This document shows, one piece after another, positions 24,613-41,575 of a stretch of 64,000 nt of DNA. Both the position numbers and the translations under genes were made by a program. The DNA comes from Turritopsis dohrnii (taxonomy: Eukaryota; Cnidaria; Hydrozoa; Anthoathecata; Oceaniidae). The stretch lies in assembly GCA_027922465.2 (NCBI GenBank), contig BQMF02000120.1, positions 1-64,000 of the forward strand. Reading direction: 5' to 3'. Numbering within the stretch: position 1 is the first letter of the stretch; each line of letters opens with the position of its first letter. Under the pieces are notes generated by a model, which worked only from the letters and a program-made list of their open reading frames with translations, was not told where the DNA came from and ran no database searches.

Positions 24613-25100
24613 CCGTATTTCCTCTTATTAAACCCCGTGGTGTTTATTACAAATAACAACTTTTGAATGAGGCGTTTAATAGAGGGCGGCGTTTATTGCA
24701 TGAGATAAAAACAGACTTAAAGCAACAATTTTTTCTTTTCCTAAAAAATGCTGCAAAAAATTGTTTAAAAAATTTTACAAAACAGATATGTTCACATTAT
24801 ACAAAAAATGTCAAAGAAGATCAATATCATTGTCACCATCTCTTCAACGACATGAAAACTTTAATCCAGTGTTTCCGTTTTAGTGGGACATTTAGAACTG
24901 TTCAAGCTCGTAACATTTGGTTTGAATGTTCATGAGCAATCAATTAATATTCATGCAAACGTGGAAGAATTTGTTGATAAAAGACAAATAAAACTATTGA
25001 ACTTTTTAAACTATCTCTTTGTTCAGCCTGTTTTCTAATAAACGCCTCCTTTCAAGATGCAGCATTTATCAGGGGACGGCGTTTAATTACAAACGTTCGG
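24613..25100. mobile_element. Imperfect inverted-repeat element (GGCGTTTAT type)
   Basis: Words such as TTATTAAACCCCGT and GAGGCGTTTAATAGAGGGCG near 24630-24700 are mirrored by AATAAACGCCTCC and GGGGACGGCGTTTAATTAC near 25035-25095. This gives a ~490-bp foldback structure. The boundaries and the target duplication are unclear. The 90-codon frame at 24663-24935 has no known motif. Confidence 0.5.
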
Positions 25101-25164
25101 CTATAAATAAGATCTCAAGACACTGTTTAGCAAAAGTAGGCATGTGACTCTACAAAATGCAAAG

Positions 25165-27243
25165 GACAACTTGTTAAGACAGGAGCCCAAATCATTGAAC
25201 TTAGAAAAGATGAGAATATGATGATACTACCAGCGGACAAAGGGAGAACAACTGTCTTAACAAAGTTTTCACTGTAGGTAAAAGTACCAATAAATGACAC
25301 TTTTGTTATGCCCCACTTTGTAATTATTTTGCCCCACTTTGTAATTTCACTTTGTAATTTCTGCCCCCACTTTGTAATTTTCAAGCTGCACCACTTTGTA
25401 ATTACTAACTGCCCCACTCTGTAATTTGTGATCCTCTTTTTCCTGTTTTCTATACGGGAGATGACTGACACTTTCTTGCACATGCTCAGTGAGTAAGAAA
25501 AGCGCTCATTATCAATTTTTCGGCTCGATTAGTTTACAAGGTGATGGTAACATTATGATATTTTTTAGTGCATGTGCGGTAGGAAAAATGCAATTACCTC
25601 GCTAATTATTAATCTATAACTTTCGACTTTATTTGTTGACAAAGTAAATCTTCTTGCAAATCCTTTCTCCTTGAATCAGGTAGAATGTAAACGCACAAAG
25701 AATGTAAACTGTGCGCTGCGCAAGTATAAAGCTTCATATTGTTGATTTCTACGGGTTTTTTCTTCAAGAACAATAACAAACAAGTCGACTGGGACGTCGA
25801 AAATTTCTCTAAAGCGCATTGTCAAAATTCTAACAAAGCCATACTTTTTACAGAACTGTGAAATACAATAGTTGAGAACGGTAGTAATATACAAAACAAA
25901 TAGATCTAAACTTATTCGTCTGAAATTTAGCTTGAAGACTTACAGATGTGCCACAATGACATATCTACTCTATATATAATAATACATTCTCAAAATATAA
26001 CATTGCCAAATTGCCCAATTTTCGTCAAATCTGACAAAATGACTATCAAATTCGAAAATCAGCACCTTTCAACTGTGATCTGTGCAAATTTTCATGGAGA
26101 TTGGAGAAATTTCAAAAGTTGGTCCAAATTTGGACCGAATTGCCCAATTTTGTTGAAACCTGAAAAATCACTTCCAAGTTCGAAATCAGCACCGTCCAAT
26201 TGTTTTTTGTGCATATTTTTGTGAAATTTTGAGAACTTGGTCTAAATTTGGCTCGAATTGCCCAGTTTAGTAAAGTTATTTGATAGTTAACCTGCTGTAA
26301 ATAAAGTTTTGGTAAAAAACATCTTATTTAGTCAGTATAAAGGACAGGAAATTAGAAAGGAAATTAGTAATTACAAAGTGGGGCAAAAATTACAAAGTAG
26401 GGCAAACTAAGTGGGGCATAACAACTTTGAATATCATCATATCAATGTCATCAGGGGACTCTTGGAAAATGATGATGATCATGGAAATAAAACCAAAATA
26501 CCAATAGCCTGCTTAATGTCCTTGATTGAATTAGTTTTAACAAAAACGTAGTATTTATTTGATGGTAACTTCTTCAAGCAAACTGGACGGTTCTGCAGTT
26601 GGTGGACCAACATCATCTGTGGTGGCAGAAATACATATGCAGGCTCTCATAGGACAACAACTTTAACGACTGCAGATCACGCACCAAGAATTTGGAAAAT
26701 GTTCGTAGATGATGTAGATGACGTTTTCTGGTAATCAAAAGAACACAATCTAATTGCTTAAATTGCAAATTGGTATTCTGATTAAGTAGGTTGAAAATAA
26801 AATCAACAACAAAGGCGGAAGGTTTAATGATGCGGAGGATGAGACTGTAGCAACAGTATCAATATAAAGAACACAAAATAAGGTCTATGTTTCACTCCAA
26901 ACAGATACTGCGTAGTTTAATGTCAAATCCAAAAAACAAGATAAATCTTGAAGATCAGTGTAATATTGTCTATGAAATCCCTTGCAAGGATTTTGTTGCT
27001 GTGTACATCGGAGAAACAAAACGAAAGCTCAAGCAATGTGTTTCAGCCAGTGAGAGCCGTACGCAATAGTGACGCGAATAAAAATGAAATGGCAGCCCAT
27101 AGTTGAATAAAGATCATGCTATAGACTGGGGAAATAAAAAGGTCATAGACCGAGAAAGCGGCTGGACAGCCAGGAAGGTGAAAGAGACAATGAATAGCAA
27201 TGATCGAACGAGATATGAATGCCGGCTTTACGAAAAGCGAACG
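25165..27243 (+). mobile_element. Penelope-like retroelement remnant (RT fragments and GIY-YIG endonuclease), interrupted
   Basis: Plus-strand fragments appear in the expected Penelope order. Near 25182-25260 there is IIELRKDENMMILPADKGR, the N-terminal PADKG block. After an inserted element (25304-26423), a reverse-transcriptase piece at ~26590-26740 reads SAVGGPTSSVVAEIHMQ followed by a VDDV-like segment. At 26887-27069 comes CNIVYEIPCKD-VYIGETKRKL, the GIY-YIG nuclease core. It continues in another frame to ~27243 as NKDHAIDWGNKKVIDRES. Several stops and frame changes show that it is dead. The identification rests on the ADKG block, the G-GPxSxxxAE block and GIY-YIG appearing together, which is diagnostic of Penelope-like elements. 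Confidence 0.85.
25304..26423. mobile_element. 1120-bp inverted-repeat element with 5-bp target duplication, inserted in the Penelope-like element
   Basis: The ends TGTTATGCCCCACTT (25304) and AAGTGGGGCATAACA (to 26423) are perfect 15-base complements. ACTTT is duplicated at 25299-25303 and 26424-26428. Inside each end the word GCCCCACTTTGTAATT is iterated: about five times on the left (25311-25425) and two to three times, inverted, on the right (26368-26415). The centre (about 25990-26270) holds two to three diverged ~130-bp tandem copies starting AATTGCCCAATTTTGT. There is no transposase. A 5-bp duplication fits several superfamilies, so I leave the class open. Confidence 0.8.
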
Positions 27244-27269
27244 TTCAGACGATTGCGATCTATAACATA

Positions 27270-27603
27270 CCGGGTGGGCCAAAAAAAACTATAGATTCTC
27301 ATTCTTGTCAATAGTTTATTTTATTTTACAATTTAATTTAGAAGAAGATTGCGTGACTTATCGTCATTAGAAAAGAAATTTGTAAAATTTATTTGTGACG
27401 TCAGTATTGTAACAAAATGTTACAATTGAAATTCAGTTATACAAAAAAATACCTAACTTGACGAAACTTACTTGTTTTCGAAATTTTAAGCAAACGTTCC
27501 ACTTTAACTGAAGAAACTGCTCCCCAAAAACTGTTACTATATCTTTCTAAAAAGTTTAACATCGAGCCCCCTAATTCATGTTGCGTTTTTTTAGCCCACC
27601 CGG
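27270..27603. mobile_element. 334-bp MITE with TA target duplication
   Basis: The ends CCGGGTGGGCCAAAAAAAAC (27270) and GTTTTTTTAGCCCACCCGG (to 27603) are inverted repeats flanked by TA (27268-27269 and 27604-27605). No open frame. It lies directly behind the GIY-YIG fragment, inside or at the edge of the Penelope-like copy. Confidence 0.85.
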
Positions 27604-27769
27604 TACATCTACGTCCGGAATCTACGTAGATAATTTTAATTACTACAATTAGTAATCAATTAGTGACAGTTGGTTGGTTTCTATGTATTTCGATCTTATA
27701 TTTATCACCTCGATTCTACATAAGCCAAGAAATGTTTTCAAACTAGTTGTCGTCCACCTTATTAAACGA

Positions 27770-27850
27770 AATTAACGCGGGAAAATTAAAAATCTGCGTT
27801 AATTCAAACCGTGTTAATTTGTGTCCCGCGTTATTGAAAGTTGATTAAAT
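27770..27850. repeat. Fragment sharing the GCGTTAATT-rich end of the pogo element at 32266
   Basis: The run contains ACGAAATTAACGCGG, CTGCGTTAATTC and ACCGTGTTAATTTG. The same words are iterated in the subterminal regions of the element at 32266-34656. It is probably a broken end of that transposon family. Confidence 0.5.
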
Positions 27851-27876
27851 ATATCGTGTAACATAAGCCCTCGTTA

Positions 27877-28369
27877 GGGATTGTTCACAAATGACGTCAA
27901 CCATTTTTTCAAGATTTTTGACCCCCCTCCCCCCTCTGTCAACCTGCGTCAACTTTGCGTTGCCCCTCCCCCTCAGTTGACGTCATCGTTTGAGAAGACC
28001 CCCCCTCCAAAACAAAACAACCTCCACCCCACTTGTCTTTTTGTATGTTAGTTTCTTACGCATTTTTAATAAGACGTGAAAATATTTGCAATGCTCTTCC
28101 TGCAATTTTTCTGTGATCAAACTCCATCTGTGCTTATTGTTTTACGTTCGTGCATCACGGACCACATCAAGATCACATTCAGTGTTAACATTTTCATAAG
28201 AAACTTTACTTAATTAGAAAAATCAAGGTTCTGCAAAACTGTGTGGGTTGACGTCAACTAGTATCACATCCCCCCCCCCCCCCCCCCCCCCCCTCCCCCG
28301 TCAACCAGCGCCAACTTTAGCATAACCCCCCCTCCCCCCTAACAGTTGACGTCATTTGTGAACAGTCCC
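27877..28369. mobile_element. 493-bp MITE, TTA target duplication, C-rich interior
   Basis: The ends GGGATTGTTCACAAATGACG (27877) and CGTCATTTGTGAACAGTCCC (to 28369) are inverted repeats. TTA flanks both sides (27874-27876 and 28370-28372), as expected for PIF/Harbinger-type elements. Subterminal blocks repeat GTTGACGTCA-type words. A poly-C run lies at about 28269-28292. No coding capacity. Confidence 0.85.
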
Positions 28370-28372
28370 TTA

Positions 28373-28782
28373 TTTTGTGATGGGAATTTTTTAAAGTCAA
28401 TTGTTGAAATGCAGCTAAAACGTTAAAAAGCTAAACAGTTTTATATTATATAAGGAACAGGATATCACACCAGGATATCACACCTGATGTATAAAAAGAG
28501 AAGGACAACAAATAATTTCTTAAGTCTTTCTTAAATCTTTGATACCGACATTACTTATACCGATGAAAACCTCGTCTCTTATTACTCTGGGTTTTGGGTT
28601 TATATGGTCCGGGTCTATCAAAATTTCAATAAATTGAGGCGAGCTTTATTTGAAAACAGGTTTTATACGTCTACGCGCTACAAGTCTAAATAACTTCTAA
28701 ATCATTTCAGAATTTGTTTTGAAATTCCTATGATGTTAATCAATTTCGATTTCGAATGTAGATGCAACATCATGAAAATTTG
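28373..28782. other. No gene seen
   Basis: AT-rich stretch between a MITE and the 3' end of a LINE. No open frame or repeat structure is visible beyond a short direct repeat (CAGGATATCACACC near 28460-28490). Confidence 0.4.
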
Positions 28783-30560
28783 TTATTATTATTATTATCA
28801 ATTTATTTAACGTTGGTCAAAGGGCTAATGCCATAGTTTACAAAAGAAAACTAATAAAAACCAACACTACAAAAAAAGTTTAAAATATACATAAAAGTAA
28901 TGAATTTTAAAAATTCTATTACAATAAAAATAGAGAAAGAGAAAAAGAGGAAAAAAACAGCATACAATTAATATATTTATGTTCGACAAATTAAACAACT
29001 GCAGTTTTTACCTTCCCATGTCTTTATGAGACGTTTAAATTGGCAGGTGGAATTTGCAGACTTTAGGGATGGAGGAAACGAATTCCAGGTTAGGCTGGCA
29101 CGAAATATTAGCGAATTTAATCCGTATCCAGGTCTCAAAGTGTATTGAGATGTTTTTGGTACAAACATATGCCACATAAACTCTGGGTTTTCACTATGTA
29201 AAGACTTAAAAACCTCAATCATTAAGGTTCTTAAGTTTTTTACATGAACCTTGGAACTGTGATCTCTATCTAAAAGTTCCTCAAAAGAAGATTATAAACC
29301 GTCCTTAAAGGCCTTTTATGAATATTGTTTATTAGACCATTATTTGCTTTACAAGTAAACATCCAAATAAGTGGACAATATTAAACGTCGATAGGATGAA
29401 TGTGTTACATAGGCGTCTTGCACATTCAGTGTTTAAAAATGGTCTTATCCGTAGAAGAGCTTTCACTTTTTGGGATGCAGATTTACAAATGGTTCCCAGG
29501 TGCAGTTTGAAATCTAATTTACAATCAATAGTTACTCCTAAGAGCTTTACACTAGTTGATGATTCAAGAATTACATCATTAATATTAACACATAAACTGT
29601 TATCAACTTTTATACCAAAAAACATCAATTGGAACTTGGCGGGATTTGCGGCCATTGAATTTATTCTAAACCATTAGAGAACATTAGCGGATTCTCTTTC
29701 TAGTATGGATACAACTTCATCCACATGAAACCCACTGGCATATATAGAATTTACAAATTTACAAAGTTACAAATTTCTGTTTCTTGTATAAACATGAAGA
29801 TATCATTTAGGAAAATATTGAATAATAAGGGTCCTAAAATAGAACCTTGTGGAACACCTAAAATTTGTTCAAGCCAATTGCTAAAACTAGATCCAATTCT
29901 GACTCAATGTTGACGCTGGTATAAATAGTCGTACAGCAGGCTAACACTAGACGAATCTACACCATACGCAGCAAGTTTTGCAATCAACAGATCATGAGGC
30001 AAACAGTCATATGCTTTAGATAGATCCATTAGTATTGTCCCAACAATTTTTCCTTCATCTAAACTTTTTTGCCATGATCTTAATAGGTTGGTTAAGGCGT
30101 GTTGTGTAGAATGATGTTTTCAAAATCCACATATAAATTTTGAAAATCTTGATTCAAAATGTAGACTCAGCTGTTCAGCCGTGACCTTTTCAAAAACCTT
30201 TGACATTGTTGGAAGAATACTAACGGGTCTATAATCACCAGCATTTTGGCTATACCCCTTTTTTGGTATCGGCGTGATTTCGGCTAGCTTTAGGCTAGTT
30301 GGAAACTTACATGATCTAAATTTATAATTTATTGTGTTTGTAAGTTGTGGGGCAATACTGTCTAACGATAACTTAAGTATTCTAACTGAAATAGGCCCTC
30401 CTATTTTCTTTGTACTGTCCAATTTCATCACTATGTCCTTAACCCGTTCGGTTGTAACCTCTGAAAATTTGAAAACATTCGAATCACCATTAGATTTTAT
30501 TTTCAGAATGCTAGAATGGTCTTTATCTCCAGTGATCGACTAACAATACAACACTCGCCT
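28783..30560 (-). mobile_element. CR1/L2-like LINE copy, decayed reverse transcriptase
   Basis: Minus-strand frames at 30431-30120, ~30110-29880, 29655-29332 and 29222-28977 give consecutive parts of a LINE reverse transcriptase. The fingers block has ITPIPKKG then DYRPVSILPTMSKVFEK. The palm piece has ILMDLSKAYDCLPHDLL and GVPQGSILGPLLFN. The thumb has VKLLGVTIDCKL. The tail is Cys-rich with LTWNSFPPSLK. At the place where the catalytic A-D-D box should sit (about 29735-29775) the frame is scrambled, so the enzyme is dead. The 3' end is CCAACGTTAAATAAATTG followed by (AAT)n at 28783-28800, matching the LINE tail at 18552. The 5' part is missing. Confidence 0.85.
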
Positions 30561-30679
30561 TCTATCCTGTTTGAAAGATGATCCATATAATTATTTCGTT
30601 TTAATGACACGCAATTTATAACAAAATTCAACAAAATAGCATTTCTATTATATGCAATAATATCAATTCAATTCTTTGC

Positions 30680-30926
30680 CCAACCTCGAACCCAGGGTTT
30701 CTTGCCTTTTCGATATACAGATGGCTGCATGTAACGAAAAGACAAGAAACCCTTGATTCGAGGTTATTCTTATATTTAGAGCAACCTCGAACCCAAGGTC
30801 TCTTGCTTTTTCGATATACGGATAGCGGCAAAGAAGACCATGGCGAACACTGGTCACTAATAATAATTAACGGTCTTTGCCGCCATCCGTATATCGAAAA
30901 GGCAAGAGACCCTGGGTTCGAGGTTG
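30680..30926. repeat. Short palindromic repeats (AACCTCGAACCCAGGGT type), two nested copies
   Basis: CAACCTCGAACCCAGGGTTT (30682) is mirrored near 30735-30765 by AGAAACCCTTGATTCGAGGT. A second copy starts at 30782 and is mirrored at 30890-30925 by AGACCCTGGGTTCGAGGTTG, with the word TTTTCGATATACGGAT inside each arm. Related palindromes occur at 50948-51030 and 60062-60126. Any open frame here is a by-product of the palindrome. Confidence 0.8.
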
Positions 30927-32265
30927 ATATTTAGAGCTAAATTCAATATTCAATCCTTCATTCAATATCTTTAACTCAATGATAATAAAGCAGCCTCTAG
31001 TTGTTGCAAAGTCAGCAACAAATCAATCAGATGAAAAAGAAAAAAAAATATCAGTAAAAAATGTCAGTGATGTGGCAAAGGCGATTTTCTTTACATCGAA
31101 TTTGATTGATCGATCACATTTTTGCGCCTGATTGATCAGTTTGCAACAGAGTAAACCACATTATCATAGTGATGAAATTGTATGAGGCGCTGAGAAAGTC
31201 TTTATTATGGTGTCAGGACGCACATTGTTATAACGCCCCTGGAAAATTGGGGGAACAATTATCTGTGGAGCAATTTTCCATGGAGTATATTGCCTAGAAC
31301 CTTTTTTTCACTGGTAGTAATAAATTGATTAAATATAACACTCATCTTTCATGAACAAAAGACTATGTTGTAATCAAAAGAGATTGAATTTAAATTATAT
31401 GCAGCATAATTCTCAACAAAAATGATGGAATTAGAGAAAACAATACAAGAAGACAGATATGTATGAATTATTCATTATTTTATGTACACTTTCAAAAAAG
31501 CTTCCGAGAACATTTGGACTAAAAAAATGGACAAATGAAAACCAATACATACAACAGTCAATGAGCTATATGCGGTCGCTGAGTGGTGTAATGCTTGTGG
31601 TGTGTAAACTGATGTTGTGATGCCTTCCGATCTCATTTCAATCGCCAATTCTATTAGTATTTATACTAATAATCCGTGTAAAAATTTTTACGGGTTTTAT
31701 TAAATCAGAAACTGACGTCTCAAAAAATGGTGACGAAGAATTAAATCACAAAACGACAAACAGAAAAACAAAAAGTATCTCTCAACTTCGAATCCAATGG
31801 TTGCTTTCTGATATACCAGAATATACTTTTGCCTTTTCCGTCTTCCTCCTGTGGTGGGTAAAATTTTTTAAAGAGAAGAAATACAGCTATGCGCTGTACG
31901 CTGCAGACAAGATAGGATATTCCCCTTTAGTGGATATTGGTCAGGAAATAGTAGCTAACGTAATCAGGTGGTCTTAACAAAAACTACTAAAGTATCGTAA
32001 TTTCTTCGTTGGGAAAACCAGGGATATGGATAAGCGTAGCTGGATGCAGAGCGAGATTCGACAAACAAAAATGTTCATCGAATTTCTTTTGTTTTAAGAA
32101 AACAAAGACGGTCCTATGTGTGTTGTCAAAAATGGCGGCCAAGCGGCATGAAGTAATCAAAATGATAAGTCACAAAAAGACACTTTTTACTTCATCTCTA
32201 CGCTTTAACATATCCCTGGGAAAACACACTGTGCGCGCATCCATCATCATAAACAACATATTTTA
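30927..32265. other. Long stretch without a gene
   Basis: No open frame with a known motif. A weakly tRNA-like stretch near 31570-31645 could be a SINE head but does not fold convincingly by eye. The frame at 32009-32359 (+) runs into a transposon end and is probably chance. Confidence 0.4.
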
Positions 32266-32510
32266 TTACAGGAAATTAAGGAATCATGAAATTAACGCAA
32301 TTTGTCCCTCAACCGTGTTAATTTCATTACACATTAATTTCATATACGCGTTAATTTAGTGATACATTAATTTTTAGACGGTGTTAATTTCGTGAACGTG
32401 TGCAAAAATTGTAAAAAAAGGCAATTTTTTCTAGTGGAATAAGGGATTAAAACAAAAGGTTTCTTTCATTAAACGTATATTTTATCTATATATTTCTTCG
32501 TCACTCTCAC

Positions 32511-33226
32511 CATGGAGGTATAAAACAGAAGGAGAACGAACTCAAAATCTGCTATTGTACTATCCGTGATGCGCTGCATTGTTTAAGTCCTCAGTGTGTA
32601 ATAACATATAATTGCTATCATCTTGCATAATTTTTATAATTTTGGCGTTCTCGCGTGAAAATTTCGTTCATATCAATACTCCAATGTGATTAAAGATCGT
32701 TAGGGTAAAGTTCTTAGCATGCATAATCTGTAGGAATTGGGAGAATTATGCAAAAACGTCACAAATATCCAACGAAAACATTGCAACTTTAGGTCTATAT
32801 ATCTCGTGATCCCCTCAAGCAGTTTCGCCGAGCTTCAGTTTTTGAGAGAGAATAATCCTAAGTTTTTGCACGTACCGCGGCACTGTCGAGGCGCATTTAA
32901 GTCAGAAGATATGTAGATTGGAACTTATACATGAATTACGCGATATCTTCAACTCTGTATAAAAACATAGATTTTCATTTGTTTCTCAAGGAAGCTTTAG
33001 GTTTAATAATCTGCTTGTCACTATGCAGCAAGTTGATCCGTTGTTATAATGGATGATATTTGGTTTTTAAATTGTCGTTAATTTTTAAAAAAGTATTCGT
33101 TTCACCGACAACCAGCCGAAAGCGCATCACGGATGAAATCAAAGTGATACCGCAATGAATAGAATAGTCATTATCTGAATAATAGAAAAATAAGAGTTCG
33201 TTCTCCTTCTGTTTTATACCTCCATG
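32511..33226 (+). mobile_element. 716-bp element, copy 1, with 7-bp target duplication
   Basis: The ends CATGGAGGTATAAAACAGAA (32511) and TTCTGTTTTATACCTCCATG (to 33226) are perfect complements, and the inverted repeat continues to at least 30 bases. CTCTCAC is duplicated at 32504-32510 and 33227-33233. No transposase. A nearly identical copy in the opposite orientation lies at 57416-58132, also with a 7-bp duplication. Dada elements are reported to make 6-7 bp duplications, so that superfamily is one candidate parent. This is inference. Confidence 0.9.
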
Positions 33227-33374
33227 CTCTCACTATCCTCGCTTTCACTACTGGTTTCATCATTGTCCAGAATTTCCTTCAAAATTTGCGACGAATCGTC
33301 ACAGTATTCCGCATTTTCTGGGTAAGCAACCTTTTCTACGTAGCTTTTGAGGATGTCCATTAGAAAAGTGAGGC

Positions 33375-34410
33375 AGGCCATTATCACTACCAGAGTTGAA
33401 CTTTCATGCAAAGCTTAGAAAATTTATACTAAGCTTACGCGAAGCAGGAGGCAATATCAATCGTCATGCAATACATAGGGTACTGATGGGCTTGATAGGG
33501 TTTTAACGTGACACGTGGGTGGATAAACTATTTGTATAAACGTATGAACATGGCTCGAAGAATGGTGACAACGTCAAGACCAAAGATCACCCGTTCAATT
33601 TGGGAGGAGACTCGTTTTATCTTTCTGCGAGAGATCGTACACGCTGTTAGCTTGCATGACATCGCTGATGAACGTATTATAAACGTTGATCAAACCCCGA
33701 CAGACAATGTAACAATGGTTGTTTTAGGCACCAAGCATATTCCAAGAACTGGGGCAAACGACAAAAGAGGGATAACTGTTACTCTTTCAGAGACTCTCAG
33801 TGGTGTAATGTTACGGAGAAGACTAAGAGATCGCTCCATCCGTAGGATTTCCGGAAGGATTTTCATTATCTTACAACGAAAAACATTGGAGTAATAAAAA
33901 AGAATCGATAATCGTTGAAACTACTGAAAGAAGTCATTAACCCCTATGTGGAAGAAGTACGAGAAGGAATGGGCTTGCTTATCGATCAAAAAGCTCTATT
34001 AGTTTGGGATGCCTTCAGAGATCAACAATCACAGCCAATAACAGATGCCCTGGACGATTACAACCTTGTTACGGTCATGGTGCCAAAGAATTTGACCCAG
34101 TTGCTCCCAGCGTCTTGACTTAGCAGCAAACAGATCGTTCAAGAAAAAAATGGAAAGGGTTGCCTTTAGAGATAACTTCACAAACACGATAACGAAGGAG
34201 CTTGAATCAGATCCCGAAAAAGATATAACAACGATTAAAGTCCATCTCAAATTGTCAACTCTCTTGCCTAATCCATGCTAAAAGTTAATGAATGAAATTT
34301 ATCAACATTTTTAAACAGGCGTCTCCTCGTCAGACAATTTTAAATGGATGGAAGGCCAGAGCAGCAGGGGTGGTTCGAGCCCGTAGAGGGTGCCAGGAGT
34401 GGTGCGGTAG
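33375..34410 (+). pseudogene. DDE_1 (pogo/jerky-like) transposase, multiple frameshifts
   Basis: Joined across frames, the plus strand follows the DDE_1 family order: PELNFHAKLRKFILSLREAG, then GGNINRHAIHRVLMGL; then the frame 33508-33894 with MARRMVTTSRP, the first catalytic Asp in IINVDQTP, and GANDKRGITVTLSETLSG. A frame change leads to FPEGFSLSYNEKHWSN. Another leads to 33915-34118 with NPYVEEVREG and the second Asp region ALLVWDAFRDQQS, then VPKNLTQLL. After a further shift come LDLAANRSFKKKM and DITTIKVHLKLSTL, to about 34270. At least four frame breaks make it non-functional. The N-terminal DNA-binding part is not seen. Confidence 0.85.
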
Positions 34411-34656
34411 CAAAATTTAACCCTTTTGCATAACGAAAAAAAAACGTTTCAAAAAAATTTTGTTTTTTCCAAATGAAAAAAAGAAAAGAAAGGCATTAAT
34501 AATTCTTTTTTTATTATTCCACTTCTCCCCAATCCGCGTTAATTTCATGCACCAGGCAATGTATTTTTTTTAATTTTATGCTTCCAAGATGCAAATTTTT
34601 CACAGACCGCGTTAATATTATGACGCATTAATTTCATGACACATAATTTCCTGTAA

Positions 34657-35013
34657 TAATAAGGAGGTAGGTATAAGCAACTTTTCTCAAAATTGGCTGT
34701 CGGGGGCATCAGCGAGGAAGAAATCTCGGTTGACGGTAAATTTTCACAAAGAATCACGTGATATGATCTATTTTATTTGGGCGTCTGTCAACGCAATTCG
34801 GTAAATGTAGCAAAAGATGGCGACTGTTTGTTGACATTGACAAATCCCAATCCAATCGAATCCTGTACATCAGAAAGCCAGAGTCGCTTTCATCTACATA
34901 GAAATACACGCAATTGTCTATCTGTTCAAAAAGATGAAATATTAGATCGATGGTTATATAGAAATATTAAGAGAAAGAATTATTGAAAAAATCAAAACTG
35001 AAAGTTCGCAAAA
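34657..35013. other. Upstream region of the Rab11 gene
   Basis: Sequence between the pogo element and the Rab11 start codon. It must hold the promoter and 5' leader, unless an upstream non-coding exon exists. No TATA box is obvious. The frame at 34777-34986 is not supported by any motif. Confidence 0.4.
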
Positions 35014-40232
<5,219 letters not shown>

Positions 40233-40593
40233 TAATGTCTCCATCAACATTAGTCAATTGTGTATAAGATAAAAAAAATACTAGCTTTTTATATTTGTTC
40301 CACCATTTCATATTGAATCAGGGATGACTTATGACCCTTCTTCACGGGGATGAATTGTAAACTGCGTACATACTGTGGAAGAAACGAATCGCAAACTGCG
40401 ATTTTTGAAGCTGTGTTTTGGTATAATAGTTGTCCATCTTTCAATGATCTCTTGATAAGTAGTTGGCTGTTGGTCAGTGTCACTGTTGAGCCACCTGTTG
40501 TCATACATTATTAATAGAAACATTTTTTTTGTTAAAATAATTTAGTCCAGTTAAATATAATCTAGTGTTGGTTTTGATTCCGATTGCTTCAAA

Positions 40594-40718
40594 CCCAGTG
40601 GGGCAATTTTTTTGAAAAATCACTGCGAAGGAGTACATTTCAATGGAAATATACACACTATTTCAATTAAAAATGATCTTCGTGGCAGTGATTTTTTTGG
40701 ACTGTTATGCCCATTGGG
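40594..40718. repeat. Foldback element F, copy 1 (Rab11 3' flank)
   Basis: CCCAGTGGGGCAATTT at the left and TGCCCATTGGG at the right are complements. The arms hold AAAAATCACTGCGAAGGAGT and its mirror GTGGCAGTGATTTTT around an ACACACTATTTCAATT centre. It lies about 360 bp after the Rab11 stop codon. Confidence 0.8.
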
Positions 40719-40802
40719 AAGTTACGACATTTTTTTTAATTTAAAGTTTGAAACAGTTATCTATGCACTTCAAGTCGATCAAATAATTTCCAACTAGCAA
40801 TA

Positions 40803-40923
40803 CCCCCAGTCGGCAAAAATGTCAAAAGTCACTGAGAGGAAGAGTTTTCCATAGTAATGGTGTATATTCTTATGTAGAAATGTACTCTACCGCGGTGATT
40901 TTTCAATAAATTTGCTTGGTGGG
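40803..40923. repeat. Foldback element F, copy 2
   Basis: Same plan as copy 1, more diverged: CCCCCAGTCGGCAAAAATGT at the left, then GTCACTGAGAGGAAGAG, and on the right ACCGCGGTGATTTTTCAATA with CTTGGTGGG. Confidence 0.75.
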
Positions 40924-41265
40924 ACAATGTGACTTCTATCTGTGACAGTTTCTTCTTTAATATGACGTGGAGACGGCACAATCTGTTGTTATGTAAAATA
41001 ACGCTATATAACGGCAACTTGTATGATTTAAGTCGAATAATTGTGTAGTGTCGTGTATTGTTTTAGGGTTTGTTTTGTTTTGTTTTTATAATTTTTTGAA
41101 ATAATGTCATTAATGAAACCTAAGCCGTCTCGATTTTTTTTTGAAACCAACCATCTATGACGTCATCGGTCTGTGATTTGTGTCATGTGATTTTATCGCG
41201 TAATTTGATGATGCTGATGAACGAGTTTCTGTTATTTTTTGAGAGAAGGAATGACCATTTTAAGA

Positions 41266-41271
41266 AATAAA
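41266..41271 (+). terminator. Candidate polyadenylation signal for Rab11
   Basis: AATAAA lies about 1.03 kb after the Rab11 stop codon, followed by T/G-rich sequence. If used, the 3' UTR contains foldback copies 1 and 2. Other A/T-rich hexamers occur nearby, so this is only a candidate. Confidence 0.3.
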
Positions 41272-41518
41272 GTATTTGAGTCTGTTAAGCTAATATGATG
41301 TTAAGAGTTTCAAGTCGGAACTGCTTGGACATACAATTCGATGAGAGCTTTTACATTCAGTATTGGTAAGAATTTTTTTTTTTTTTTTCGTGTGAAAATT
41401 GACAAAATTTGGTATTTCATTTATGCATTACATCATCACGTGAATATCATGTGAACGCGAAGTGCAGTAAGCTACTCCAGTCGTTGAATTTTTGTTTATC
41501 GGATTTCTTAGAAGTTTG

Positions 41519-41575
41519 CAGTGGGCAAAATGTCACTGCGGGGAAGAACATTTTTATTGAAATAGTGTGTATAAT
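41519..41575. repeat. Foldback element F, copy 3 (half only)
   Basis: CAGTGGGCAAAATGTCACTG, then GGGGAAGAACATTTTTATTG and AAATAGTGTGTATA, match one arm of the element. The second arm is replaced by an (ATA)n run at 41572-41594. Confidence 0.7.

Larger units (their letters stand above)
32266..34656 (+). mobile_element. pogo/Tigger-type DDE_1 transposon, decayed, carrying a nested insertion
   Basis: The ends TTACAGGAAATTA (32266) and its near-complement TAATTTCCTGTAA (to 34656) are inverted repeats flanked by TA (32264-32265 and 34657-34658). Subterminal regions on both sides iterate GCGTTAATTT and CATGAAATTAA words. The interior encodes a broken transposase of the DDE_1 class (separate entry). 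A 716-bp element with 7-bp target duplications sits inside at 32511-33226, so the original element was about 1.67 kb. Confidence 0.82.

Noticed and set aside
31570..31645. tRNA or SINE head
   Set aside because: The A-box-like GCTGAGTGGTGTAATGC is suggestive, but the B-box is poor and the acceptor stem does not pair by eye.
33214..33411. 65-codon acidic minus frame ending in a Ser/Glu-rich tail
   Set aside because: It overlaps the decayed pogo transposase on the other strand and its end is made by the nested element's border. A second ORF of the element is possible but not supported.
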